Shown in pieces: positions 38,509 through 50,600 of a stretch of DNA of 64,000 nt; within the stretch, counting starts at the first letter, position 1, and every line of letters begins with the position of its first letter. The position numbers were made by a program, and so were the translations under genes. A model generated the notes under the pieces. It searched no databases and had not been told where the DNA came from. It worked only from the letters and a program-made list of their open reading frames with translations. This DNA comes from Cyanoderma ruficeps (taxonomy: Eukaryota; Chordata; Aves; Passeriformes; Timaliidae), in assembly GCA_008694505.1 (NCBI GenBank), contig VZDJ01000346.1, positions 11,839,790-11,903,789 of the forward strand. Reading direction: 5' to 3'.

Positions 38509-40909
38509 TAATAATTCAGTACTTCTAAATGTATTGTTGTGAGAAGAAGATGGGTATTCCAAAGAATTTAATGCATAGAAAAATAAGTTATAGCTGGTCA
38601 CAGGAATCATTACTAATGCACAAAGCATAAAAGAGTGTTATAAAGTGAGAGTATAATAGAGATAATTTTATGGGGAAACCTAAAACATAATGTTTCTTTC
38701 AAGTGATTAATAAATCCATTCTTCCTGTTATGAAAGGAAGAACTAAATGAAAAGTGATCAGCTACTTTTTAGTAGATACAATTATACCTAACCTTTGTGC
38801 TATATTCCTTCCAGTGAGTCTGTTTAAGCCATGACTGTTACAACAATTTGGAAACATAAATAAATGTCATATTGTTTGGATATGCAGTAGATTAATTTTC
38901 TTTCTGTTTGCATACATTCCAGTTTGCTTTGATAAAAATATTACTTTAAAATATGTCAGAAATATCTGTTTAAATGTTAATGCATACACATTTATTACTA
39001 AATTTATATGGTGCCACAGAATCTGCCAATATAAAATTAATGTGTGGCACAACATCACTTCAAGTGGTGATTTCATATCTCAGAGAGCTTTCACCCTGTT
39101 GGAACTATTTGAGCTGCTGTGAGAGAGCTAGTCAGACATTACAATGAATCTGCTATTGGACTCAAAACTGGAAAAGCACAGCATTGATCCCCCTGAAAAT
39201 GTACACTTACTTGCCATCAAGCTGAGAGTTTAATGGAGTTTACCTCATGGGACTACTGGTTATTGTAGTCACTGTTTAAAAATAGAGTTATGGAGTTGCC
39301 TCCTACCTTCTCCTCTAAAATAAGCATAAAACTTGTTTGAAAGACAGACATTGTGACTTGTGGTACTCTTGTTTTCAGTGTGCAAATCCCTTTCTGCTCT
39401 GCAAGATTTTATTTGGGATGCTCTAGAAAGATATTATTCTTTTTAGAAGACATTATCTGTTATTTGGTGTATTTACTGTAGAGAGGTTTTCCTGCAAAGA
39501 ATACTTCACTTTCTTTCCAAATAACGTTCTTATTATTTGATCATTGAATATATTTGCTTCTACTCTTCTGCATAATTGAACGTGGTTCCTTTTTGTAATG
39601 GCTCCCAAATTACTTTGCTTATTTGTTGCGCATACTAGCAAAACACATAACATACACAGGTATATTGGTTGTTAGATAAGTGGTGGAGTTGGATGCAGTA
39701 GGTGCTGTATATTTCAGCTGCATCTTCTCCTTTTTAGAGAAGGACGGATAGGAGATGGAGCTGCCAACTGTCTCAGAGGATCCAGATGCTGTTCGGACAC
39801 ATTTGCAGAGTTTGACTCTGTCCCATTCACTTCACTTATAATTTCTTTATTGAACACTCCGTCCTTTTTGAGAAGCATCATTGTGATTGCCTTCTTTCAC
39901 ATATGATTTCAAAAACTTTTAGAGGAGGAGGCCATTTTTCTAGCACCTCATTACCTTTTTATTTACCTGTTCATAAGGAAAGGGAAATAATTTGTGGAAT
40001 GTGTGGATAATAAGGAAAGTGTCTCTCATAGCAACAGTAACTATGCAAAATTCTTACTCATTCAACCTTTCTGAAGATTTTTATTAGTGATTCAGATCAC
40101 ATAGCTACTTTGGATGAGCAAGCAAGCATTTATTAATGTCTTTGTTTTTCTATTTTTTAGTATTTCAAACTTGGAGTCACTATAAACCAGTTTTTAATGT
40201 TGTATCCTTCTTTTGTCCTTTACAGATACTCTGCGTATCCTTTGAATACTCATTTAGAGTTCTGAGCTTTAGACACAGCATCCACCAGAAAAGTGATGCT
40301 CATTAATCTCCTTTCATCTCAGTATTTCCCTTTTCTTAGCATCTGGTTTTGGTTTTAATCATATAGAATGCTATCGTATCATCTGCTGAGTCATTTTGGG
40401 CAAGAAATATTTCAGGATTTTCTAATTTTCTTGCTTTACATCAGGATAAAGATGAAATCTTTTATAGTTCTGTAGGCAAGCTACACAGCTTGCAAGATCA
40501 GTTGATCATGTGTACTCTTGTGATACTAAAATTTAAATCTCTAGGGGAAGAAAAAAACCTGATCTGACCCATAAGCTCTCAGCTGATAGAGGTTGCATCA
40601 CCTCAGTCTCACTCTCATTGGAGGTTTTCTGTAGAAGATAAAAATTACTGAAAAAACCAACATGATTTCTAACATATTGTGCCTGGAGCAGCATTCTTTT
40701 GAGTACTGGGAAATAGCAAGGTCTTCCTCCTAGCAGTGCAAGAACAAAGATGGAAAATACTGATTTCAGTACTGAAAAGCTGGGTGATTCAGTGACAGCA
40801 GAGGCAGATAAGACTGAGGCTTTTGAATCTGGAGACATAGTTCTGGGAGAACAATTACTACTGGTAGTGGAAAAGGGTTGAGTCAGTCATTTTGGGAAAA
40901 ATCTTGATC
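38509..40909 (+). other. Intronic sequence, nothing recognised
   Basis: AT-rich. The 101-codon minus-strand frame at 40533-40838 lacks any recognisable domain. Confidence 0.6.
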
Positions 40910-41530
40910 CATCAGGGTTCATGGGACCCATTGGAATACATGGTAAGGATGCTGAAGGAACTGCTGAGGTTGTTGCGAGGCTCTTGTCGTTGAAAGGTTG
41001 TGGAGATCATGGGAGGCCCATGATGTTTTGGAAAAGGCAAATGCTAGATCCCTTTTCAAAAAGGGCAAGAAGGATTTTCCAGGGCTGTTCCATAGGCTGT
41101 TCAGATTCACTTCTAATGGTCATCTTCCAGAGCAGCCCTATGTCCATATTGGGGCACTACGGCCTAGGTGGTTGGACTATTCATGGCTGGAAAAAACTCT
41201 AAAGGCAGCAGTCACCAAGATCATCAGGGGCCCTGTGAGGAACAACAGAGGGAGCTGGAGAAGGACCATGCTGAGGGGCACCTTAGAGCAGCCTGTTGCT
41301 GTCTGCGAGGAGGCTGCCAATGAGATACCTGTAGTCTGCTCTTTGCAGTGGTGCAAGGCTGAACAATGGCACACAGCCAGCCTAGAGATTGAAATATAAG
41401 AGGTTTAGGATTAATAGAAGGAAAAACCTTTTTCCCCCAGTGCATGGGAATGTACAAAGAGGTTATGCAGTCTCTATCTTTAGAGGTTTTTAAGACCCAA
41501 CCACTCAGTCTTCTATAAGTAAAGGGACTG
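40910..41530 (+). mobile_element. Decayed CR1 LINE copy, sense
   Basis: About 40910-41070 resembles the middle of the CR1 reverse transcriptase, with GATGCTGAAGGAACTGCTG, GGAAAAGGCAAATGCT and TTCAAAAAGGGCAAGAAGG. About 41395-41510 resembles the CR1 3' end, with a GGTTATGCAGTCTC and GAGGTTTTTAAGACCCAAC order. The centre (41100-41390) is not clearly CR1 and may be another insertion or strong divergence. The overlapping 133-codon frame is a relic. Confidence 0.7.
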
Positions 41531-44500
41531 TTAGCACACCAAAGCACCTGTTGTGATTATTCATATTTTATTCATTCTGAAATCAAGTGCAATGCTTTAA
41601 GACAGCTTGAAAATTCTATATAGCTAAAAAATTGATTGCAAGAAGTTTTATATTTTATAGTTACTATACAGTTTAAGGTAGCTGAATTTTTCTGATTCTC
41701 CACTCTCAGAAAAAAAAGAAGAATATTTAAAAGTTCTTAAAATATCAGAAGATCTCTTGGCCCAAGGAGAGTGTGATATTTCTGTTTTAGGGATGGTTTC
41801 AGTTCTCTGTATATATATCATGAAGGCTAACATTTTGAGGCATTAATCAGAAACTCAGCTTTATTGATAGTGTCAAATGTCCTCATATGTTTTTTACTTG
41901 TTCCCTTAAACTTTCTTTAAATCCATACAAAGCCCTGAAAAGATGAGGGGTGTGGGAGTGGAAAAAGATATTATTGAAAGGATCAAACCACAAATACTGC
42001 TGGTAACCTCAGTTTGCAAAGTGACTTCCTGACCCTCAGAAGCTAACACTGAGATGGTGAATGAAGCCATTGAGTTTCCTAGCATGTATGTGAGCATGAA
42101 ATCTAAGATTAAAATCTGATCTTATTTATTGTAGAATAAATACACTGAAACAGCAGTCTGGAATAAAGTGACCAAATCCAGCTGTGCAGTGAGGCTGATC
42201 CTGAGAGGCATGACCTTCCTCAGTCTCCACCAGCAGGTGGCCTATGCTGATGGGGTGGGACTGTCTCCCTCCGGTTCAAGGAGGTTGTTTTCCTGCGAGA
42301 ATGATCCAATTCAAAGATCTAATTCAAGCCATTTATACTGTGCCAGAACAAACCTTACCCACTACCTAATATTTCTGGGTCCTTAACCTGAAGGGCTACC
42401 AAATATCTTGCAGCATGGACTGGGCTTCAAACAAACTGTCATTTTATTTCTTCCTTTTTAACAAATTTTTACCCTTTTCTGTATTCATGTTTTCTGATTA
42501 TTTATCATATTATTTTGCTAGATGTTGCTAGATAAATATTGCTACATAAAGATGTTGCTATATAAAGAAGAGTGAGATGTGATTTTCAGCAGACATCTTC
42601 TGAGTTAGGATCACCTCCAGGACAGCTTGCTGTGAAGGTCCTTTTGGATTTTAACAAACTGGCTTGTTGTTTTGCTTTGTTCCTTCAAAAAAACATTATG
42701 GGGCCTGAGTGTTGTCTCTAAACCCTGATTTTTTATCTTGAACCAGAAAAAACCAGTTGGATTTTATTATGGAGTTATTGTACTGTTGAACATTCCACAA
42801 TTACAGAGCAGTATGCAAAGACTTTACAAGCATAAAATATTCAGCATTTACAAAAAATTATTTTTATAAATTTAGATACTAATTGGCCAGATATGTTCAT
42901 GAAAACTAAATAGTGGCAGCAGCCTGCTATGATTCCAATGAATCTCATTCATTAATATGCTTGAGAGATTCTTTTATTCTTTTAATTTGTAGGAGACAGA
43001 ATGACAGTCTCTTTCCTCTGCCAGAGGAAATGTGGCAAGTGTGACCTGTTCTAATGGTTGTTGACTTGCAGTTTCTCAGGCACCTTTGCCAAATTTGTTT
43101 AGGAACCTGTGTGACCACTTGGGTGTTGCTTTTGTCACCTATCTACAGTTTGAATTATGTTTTTCCCTTTACACTTGTATGTAAAACAGTGCTGAGGTTG
43201 GCTCCTTGATAGTTTGCCAAGTTTCTGATGTTCTTGCTCTGAATAAATCTCAGAGAAAGCAGCTCTTCCCTACACTCATTTTTTAAAACAAAAATATACT
43301 AGGAAACAAAATCACGATTTGAGAAATTTGCTTAAATTCCATCTACAAACTAGAGGGCATGTTCTATTTAAAAACAAGAAATACTCATTTTAATAAGACA
43401 TGAGACACTGATTGTTCACAGGTCAAGACTTCCCAACATAGCTGCTAATGTTAGCATCAGTCAGGTACTGAAATCTGCTGGGATCTTGGAGAGAAATCAT
43501 CACCAGTGGGAACCCTGAGAAAATGTTGAATGACACCACTGCTGACTCTCAGCTAACAAAAAATCATCTAGTGGTTTGGCCCAAACTCAGCTCCTGTAGA
43601 AAAAGATAAATCCCTGTGGGATTGGAACTACATAATGCACAGTTATAAGTTGATTTTGATACTTTTAGTTAGAGTAGAACAGCTTTGTCATGTTATCTGA
43701 CACCGATCTAAATCTGCACTGATTTCTTGTGATCTTTTTAATCAATATTAAATGCACACATTTCAAACCTGTCAGATAGAAGATAATGTACCAAATGTAA
43801 AATATAAAACTTATTTCTTTTTCAATGTTTACTGGAAAACAAACCAAGCCCAAGCAGTTTGGCCTTCCTTAAAGACCACATTTCTCTGTTAGGGTTTCTA
43901 GTGGGACTGTAACTCATCACAAGTAAAAAATATGAGAGTAAAGATAGATTATTTGAGAAGTAAGGGGCTCACCTTGAACTCTACAGCAGGCTCTTCCAAG
44001 AGAGGAGAAATTATTTTTCCTTGACAAGGTGGTTCTGAAGGATTGCCTGTTTGAATGAGAATATATCCAAGTGAAATAGTGTAATCTTAGGAATACCATG
44101 TCATTGTTCCATGTTAGATGTAAATAACCTGCCAGAAAACACTTTCTCCCATAAGACCCATTAATGAAGGTGGATTGGGTTCAACTCAATGTCTCAGTAT
44201 TTGTTGAATGAGGTTCCTGCATTTGATGGTCTTTTAAAAGACTCATCTCTTTCACTGTTTTACTGCCATATATGCCATCAAATTGATTTTCTTATTTCAT
44301 CTATCAGAGACAGAAAAAGCATAACTTCATTTTCTTTTGGACAGTTGGCAATTTTCTTCTTCAGAGCAATAAATATTTATCTCTACTCTGCTAAGAACAA
44401 GATGCTGCAAGTTCTTTTGAATTATTTAATTTTTGTATTTTTCAAGGTGGAGAGTGTGCTAAATGACAGTTAGGGACAACTTGAAAAAAGGATACTTAAT

Positions 44501-46839
44501 TTAATTTTTTTAAACATGAATAGGGAAACTGTCTTACATTGAGAGGGAACAAAAATTCTTTATTACAACTTCAATCTATATTGCTTAGCAAAGAAAGGCT
44601 GCAAGATGCTTTCATAGGGTTGAAATAAATATGTCTGAGGTATATATAATTCATCTGAATAAACCGTGAGTTACTAAACTCTGCTTGGGTAAAGAAAGAG
44701 GTACCCTTTTCTGATTGCAGAGGTTAAGATGCTGGAGACAAGGAATGGCATCACAACAGCTATGAAGAATAGTGTCAGTGAAGCACCAAAACAAGAAGAG
44801 GGCAGCACAAGGCTAGGTGTGCAAGTAAGTGAGAGTGGAGCCCAGGCAATGAAGAGGAGCAGAGCTATCAAAAATATTCACTTGTAAAAGCACAAGTAGT
44901 GATACAGAACATCAGACAGAAAAGCCCTGTCTCATACTGTAATCCAATGTTCTGTTAATAAAATCAGCCTTCTCAGATTCTTGTTCTCCTGACAACGTAC
45001 CTATCAATCACATTTGGTATTAAGACATTTTTAATTTTAAGGAACAGGGAGAGAATTTCTAGGAAATGTACCTTATTAGGAAAAATACAGAAATCTCAGT
45101 TCTAATATACTGATAAGTACTTTGCTCCAGTTATAGTTTTGTGAAGAGGAAAAGGTGGGAACATTTAGCATATTTTAGGTACCCACTGCCTTGTAGACTT
45201 ATACTTTCCCCTTTCCTACTGTCAGGATGACTTACATGGGAATAGGATGTAAAAATAGAGGGGAGAAACCTAAATATAATTTGATTTTTAGTTGTTAGAG
45301 ACTTCAGTGGGATCATGTTTTTCCAACCAATACACATTATATGTATGAATGCAAAATTACATATAGTGCTATCTAACCTCATACACTGAAGAGGTATCTG
45401 TTGCCTATTAGCATAACTGATGTTTCAGTTTTGAATGTTCATCAGCTGCCTGTAAATCAGGATAGTATCTGGAAGATAGCAGATGCAGGTTTGGTCGGTT
45501 TGATTTGGGATTTTTAGCACAATGTATAGGTTATTCTGTCTTTGTTAAAGGAAGCAGTTAAAAATATTATTTCTACAAACTGGACAGATTGTTAATATTT
45601 GCAGTTATTCTTATTTCCTGGGGGTTAAGTTACATGATCTTCATATTAACTTGCTCAGTGAAACAAGTTCCCTTAAAACCATCTGTATTAAAACAACAGC
45701 TTTCTTCTGGTATTTGTCCCACTGAAACCTCCCAGGTCTTCAGTTAGCTTGCTAGTGTGTTGCTTATGGAAGGAGTATCAGAAATTTGAAACTTACGTAC
45801 AAATTGCTATTCTCTATACCAACACCAGCCTTGAGATGGAGTTTAGATATGTGTTCTTCCCAAATGTCAAGCCAGCAAATGCCTGTTTTGGGAGACCAGC
45901 TATATTTTGAAGTCCAAAACAAAACCCAGGGTCTAGGTCAGTTGGCTGCCTCCATCCCAAAGCTTCCTGGGAGGTCCTGTGTAATCCCAGGTAAAAGCAG
46001 CGCCATGTGCACTCCCAGAGCTGAGTGCTGAGAACAGAGATGTAGCAGGCTGTATAACAGTGCCATCAGGTGATAGCATAAAATGCAGGATTTGCTGCGA
46101 CAGGACTTTGGTTCAACAGTTTTTTGCAGATCAGCACTGTTGTAAAGCATCATTTTTCTCCCAAGACTTGTGTTTGGCAATCTTCAGAGATAACTAACAT
46201 GTAAGTTCCATCATAAGCACAGTGCCTATGTCAGGGGATGTCACCCTGAATTTTCTGCTTTCTGTCTTTGTGCTGCAGATTCTCACGCAGCTTCATCTAA
46301 ACAATGTGTATTTTTAGAATGTTTACATATTTCTCCGCTGGGAGGAGAAATGTGATTGATGGTGATGTTCACCATCCAGGTTAAAGAGGTGGCCCCTGTA
46401 GTGGCCAATCTCTGGACCTTTTTACAAATGTGTATAAATGGAGTCAGATTTTTAAAATAAACTGTTAGTTCCCTTGAACTGCTGCTGGTGTGGCCTCATC
46501 TTTCTGTCCCTGAAATTGGGACATCCTAGCCTCAGAGATCACAAGGGGGAGCTTTTTTTTTTTTTCTTTTTTTTTGTGAGGGAGGGAGGAGAAGGGGAGG
46601 AATAGATTGCTTTTGGGGTTCTTTGCAATTTTTCTGGGTGTCAGGGAGGCATGTTTTGGTTATGGCAGAAGGGTCCATCTCTTTGAACTTGCCTACTTCA
46701 CCTACTTCTAATATAACACAGATGAGAGAGAAGGATCAGGACAATGTGCTAATATCCATCTAATGCTATTTTTCTGACACCGCAAGGCATGCAGGATAAT
46801 TGTTTTAATTGTTACGAAGGCAGTTTGAATTTAGGTTAT
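41531..46839 (+). other. Intronic sequence, nothing recognised
   Basis: AT-rich, with chance ORFs only. A 19-bp near-palindrome (9-bp arms, 1-nt centre) lies at 43012-43030. A T-rich tract followed by a GGGAGG-rich stretch lies at 46551-46600. Confidence 0.55.
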
Positions 46840-47682
46840 TCACAGAGTGATAGAATTTAAGGGTTGAAAAGGACCTTAAAAATCATCTAGTCCCAACCCT
46901 TACCTCCCACTACTGAGGCTGCTCAAGACCCCAACACTGCCAGGGATGAGGAATCCAAAACTTCCCTGGGCAACCTGTTCCAGTACCTCACTACCCTCAC
47001 AAGCAAGTAAGTTCTTTCTTATATCTAAATTTCCCCTCTTAAAATTTGTACCTGTTGCTTCATGTCCTATGACTTTAGTTCCTGATGAAGAGTCCCTCTC
47101 CAGCTCACCTGTAAGCCCCCCTCAGGTACTGGAAGGTGCTGGGAGGTCTCCACACAACCTTCTCTTCTCTGGGTTAAACAGTCCCAGCTTTCTCAGCCTG
47201 CCATCTTCATGGCCCAGCTTGCTCCAGCAGTTCCATTTCCCTGTTGTGTTTGGGAACTCTATGCAGCATCCCAGGTGTGTTCTCGCAAGAGCAGAGGGGC
47301 ACAATCACCTCCTTTGACTTGCTGGCCATGCTCCTTTTGATGCAGCCCAGGATTTTGTTGGCTTTTTTGGGCTCTGAGAGCATACTGCCAGCTCACGTTG
47401 AGGTTTCCATCAAACATCACTCCCAAGTCTTTCTTCACAGGGCTGCTCTCAGTCACATCTCTGCCCAATCTGTGGGTGTGCCTGGGATTGGGATTGCTTT
47501 GACCCTGCTGTAGAACCTTGCACATCACTTTGTTGAACTTCATGAGGTTTGCATGGCCTCACCTCTAAAGCCTGTCCAGGTCTCTCTGTATAGCATCCCT
47601 TCCCTCCAGTGTGCTGACCACACCACACAGCTTGGTGTCACCAGCAGATCCATGCTGTCCATGAAAATGTTGAACAGTTCAG
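46840..47682 (-). mobile_element. CR1 LINE 3' fragment, antisense (long)
   Basis: About 840 bp. From the left it has the reverse of the CR1 3' end (TCACAGAGTGATAGAATTTA, AAGGACCTTAAAAATCATC), then the 3' UTR and the C-terminal part of the reverse transcriptase. A minus-strand frame at 47259-47543 reads MKFNKVMCKVLQQGQ and RDVTESSPVKKDLGVMFD, the family's KFNK and EKDLGV landmarks. It ends about 47682 at TGAACAGTTCAGC. Truncated at its 5' end and inactive. Confidence 0.93.
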
Positions 47683-50600
47683 CATTAATTAATGGTATTT
47701 GAAGGCAGATTTGATTTATATGTGACATCTGTGATGATCCTGCTGGAGTAATTTACATAGAAAAGTACCTAGGAATATGATTCCATCCTAGGGGGGAGAT
47801 TCATAATAACAAAAGAAGGTATTTGCAGCTCTGAGGAGTTTTACTAGTTTACAACTAGTGTCAGTTGTTTGTTAACACTGTAGACATATTAGCACAATAA
47901 ACCTGTTGTTGTGCAGCCTACTATCATAGCAAGAGAAAATTGAATAAATAGAGTCCCTTTTAGTATATTCAGGTAGCACGGATCAAAATCATACAGAATG
48001 ACTAAGGATTTTAAATAATTTATTCTTTAGTTGTACTCAAGTTTGTTAATAAAAACAGGGTCTTCAGTTAAACTGTAACTCGATTTCATTGCTTGAGGCA
48101 AGCTGCCCCCAAAGCATATCCTACTCAGGGAAATGCTATAACTTGCTAAGTTAATGTATGGTGGGGAAACCAATGCTTTCAGTTTAATACTTGTAATTCC
48201 CCTCTACCAGAGCTTATTTTTCCTGGGGTGCAGGAATGTATAAGAAACAGAGAACAAGTCTTCCCACTCTTGGAAATTACTTTTCTTGTTTGGATGAGGG
48301 AGAGAATATGATGTTTGCTCCTTCCTTCCTTCCTTCCTTCNNNNNNNNNNNNNNNNNNNNNNNNNNNNNNNNNNNNNNNNNNNNNNNNNNNNNNNNNNNN
48401 NNNNNNNNNNNNNTCCTTCCCTCCTTCCCTCCTTCCCTCCTTCCTTCCCTCCTTCCCTCCCTCCGTTTAAATTCACAGCAAATAATTAATGTAAAATTAG
48501 GGTTTCTTTCTGTAAGCTTCTATAAACACTCTAACTTGTGCTACATGTCTTGAGGTTCATGAGACCCTTAGCTTACCTGCCATTCTGATATTTTCTGTGA
48601 TGCTGGAGTGAATCCTTCTTCACTTGAAGAAGTAGGGTTGTATATAAAATAAATACATTACAAAACTTACTTCTCTTAGTAAACAAAACTTGGTAGAAGG
48701 TACTTTGTAGACAGCTGTAATATTTGCTGGTGGATAGAGGGTTTAAGTGTACTTTTTTCTTGTTATATTTAAGTGACCTATAAAGAGAATGGTTTTGGTC
48801 TGTTTAGCCCATAATCCAACAAACTGTTGTAATACTGCTGCCATCAATACTACAGGAACAGGTTTAACTGATCAATTGAGATGATCTCTGTTCATCACGT
48901 TATGTTTCATCTTGGGTTTTGTTTCACTGATGCAAGCAGGATTGAGCAATTTGCCACCACCTTTCTGAGCAGAACCCCACCAAAAAGGCTGTTGAAATCA
49001 AATAGATTAATTAATTTCTTAAGAAATCAAGAGTCATTCTTCCAGTTCTGTAATGCTCTAAATTTTGTATTGAAATATATACAAAATTCTGTTCAAGTGA
49101 ACTGAACGACTTCCATGGAATTCAAATTCAGTCACTGTTGCCATAGGCTAAATTAAATGGGTAGCTCTCATCTTGTTGTATGAGTGCTGATCCCCTTTGT
49201 TTTCATATGCTGATAATACCAGCAGGTAAATTAGTTTCTTTGCAAGGCAGATTATTTGCTCTGCTATCTTATAACATTTCTTGTTCCTGATTCCAGCTCA
49301 TATTTCTGGCCTGTGAACAGCTCTACAAATATGTGAGGGCAGACTGTCCTAACCAGGCAAGTAAAATTTCCTGGTAAAGGGTGCTGGCAGATGATAGTTT
49401 GCACCAACTGGAAATCCTAGCTGAAGTCACTAGAGTTGGAAGAAACTTCAACATCGCAATGTTGCAGACATGCTCTGATACAGACCACATTAGTCTCTTC
49501 ATAATAAATTATGTATGAAAACAGTCAAGTCATTAGTGTTTCTTAATGGCTAGTGATTTAAGAGTTTTTCAAAGGCAGCAGATATTTGTATGCTGCCATC
49601 ATTCAGGGGAGGAGAGGTTAGCATTGCTCATCCCACAGGGAAATTAGCTGTTACCCAGTTAACCACTTCAAAGCATCAATGCCTACAAATCTGATTATCA
49701 AATTAGATTAAATGCCTTCCATTTAGCTCTGTAGAATTTATGAATTCAGATAATTTTAAAACAACAAGTAAGCTTCAAAAAACTTGGGGGCAGAGGTGAA
49801 AATGTGCAATTCTTTAGGTACAATATAAATATAAGCTACCCTACTATGTTCAGGGGTGAATCCTAGATGAAGGTATAAATCTGCACGAGCTGTCAGTGTT
49901 CATAAAGTTGAGTCTGAGTTTGCTTCATCAAAGTTTTAAGCAGAATGTGCCCATCATTTTTGCACAATGCTATTCAGGAGGCTGTAGGGAGTAATGGAGA
50001 AATCAGTTTCACCTGCATAAAGGTGGTGTGTTAGGAATTACAGTGACTCAAATGGAAGTATGGAATTATGTTGGCAGCAGGAACAGTCTGACAGGATTCT
50101 TACCATCCAGGCAGGATATGTGTGTGCACAGTACACTGCCCAAGCTGAGGGGTGCGTGGGACAAAATTTGGTTCCCCCACTTCTTGTCACAACAGACTTG
50201 CACCAAAAGTAGAACTGTAAATTAGCCCCACTGAGTTCACAGGTTTAGTCCAAAGACTGGAATTCCTTTTAAACTTCAATTGCTAACTTAATTGGAAATG
50301 TTTAATTCAGCTTTCTCCAGCTATTTACCACTGTGGTGCTCAAATGGTGTCCACATCTGCTTTTGTACCCTACAAATTATGGCGATTTTTAATAAATGGG
50401 TGCATTTTAATAATTGTTTACTTTGTGTGCTGTTTTTTTCTTTGAAACAGCTGAACAATTCTCAGGAAAGAATTCAGCCAAACTACTAACTAGGAAAGGA
50501 GCTGGTTTTGCTGTTTGCAGAGCTAGAATGTTGCCTTCTTGGAGACCACTCACCTCTTTTCAAACAAAAACCTGCAGTGAGACGAGCACCATGTGGGAGT

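Noticed and set aside
40998..41399. 133-codon frame
   Set aside because: Lies in a decayed CR1 copy and is a transposon relic, not a host gene.
43012..43030. 19-bp near-palindrome with 9-bp arms
   Set aside because: Short, with a single-base centre; such dyads are expected by chance in 64 kb.
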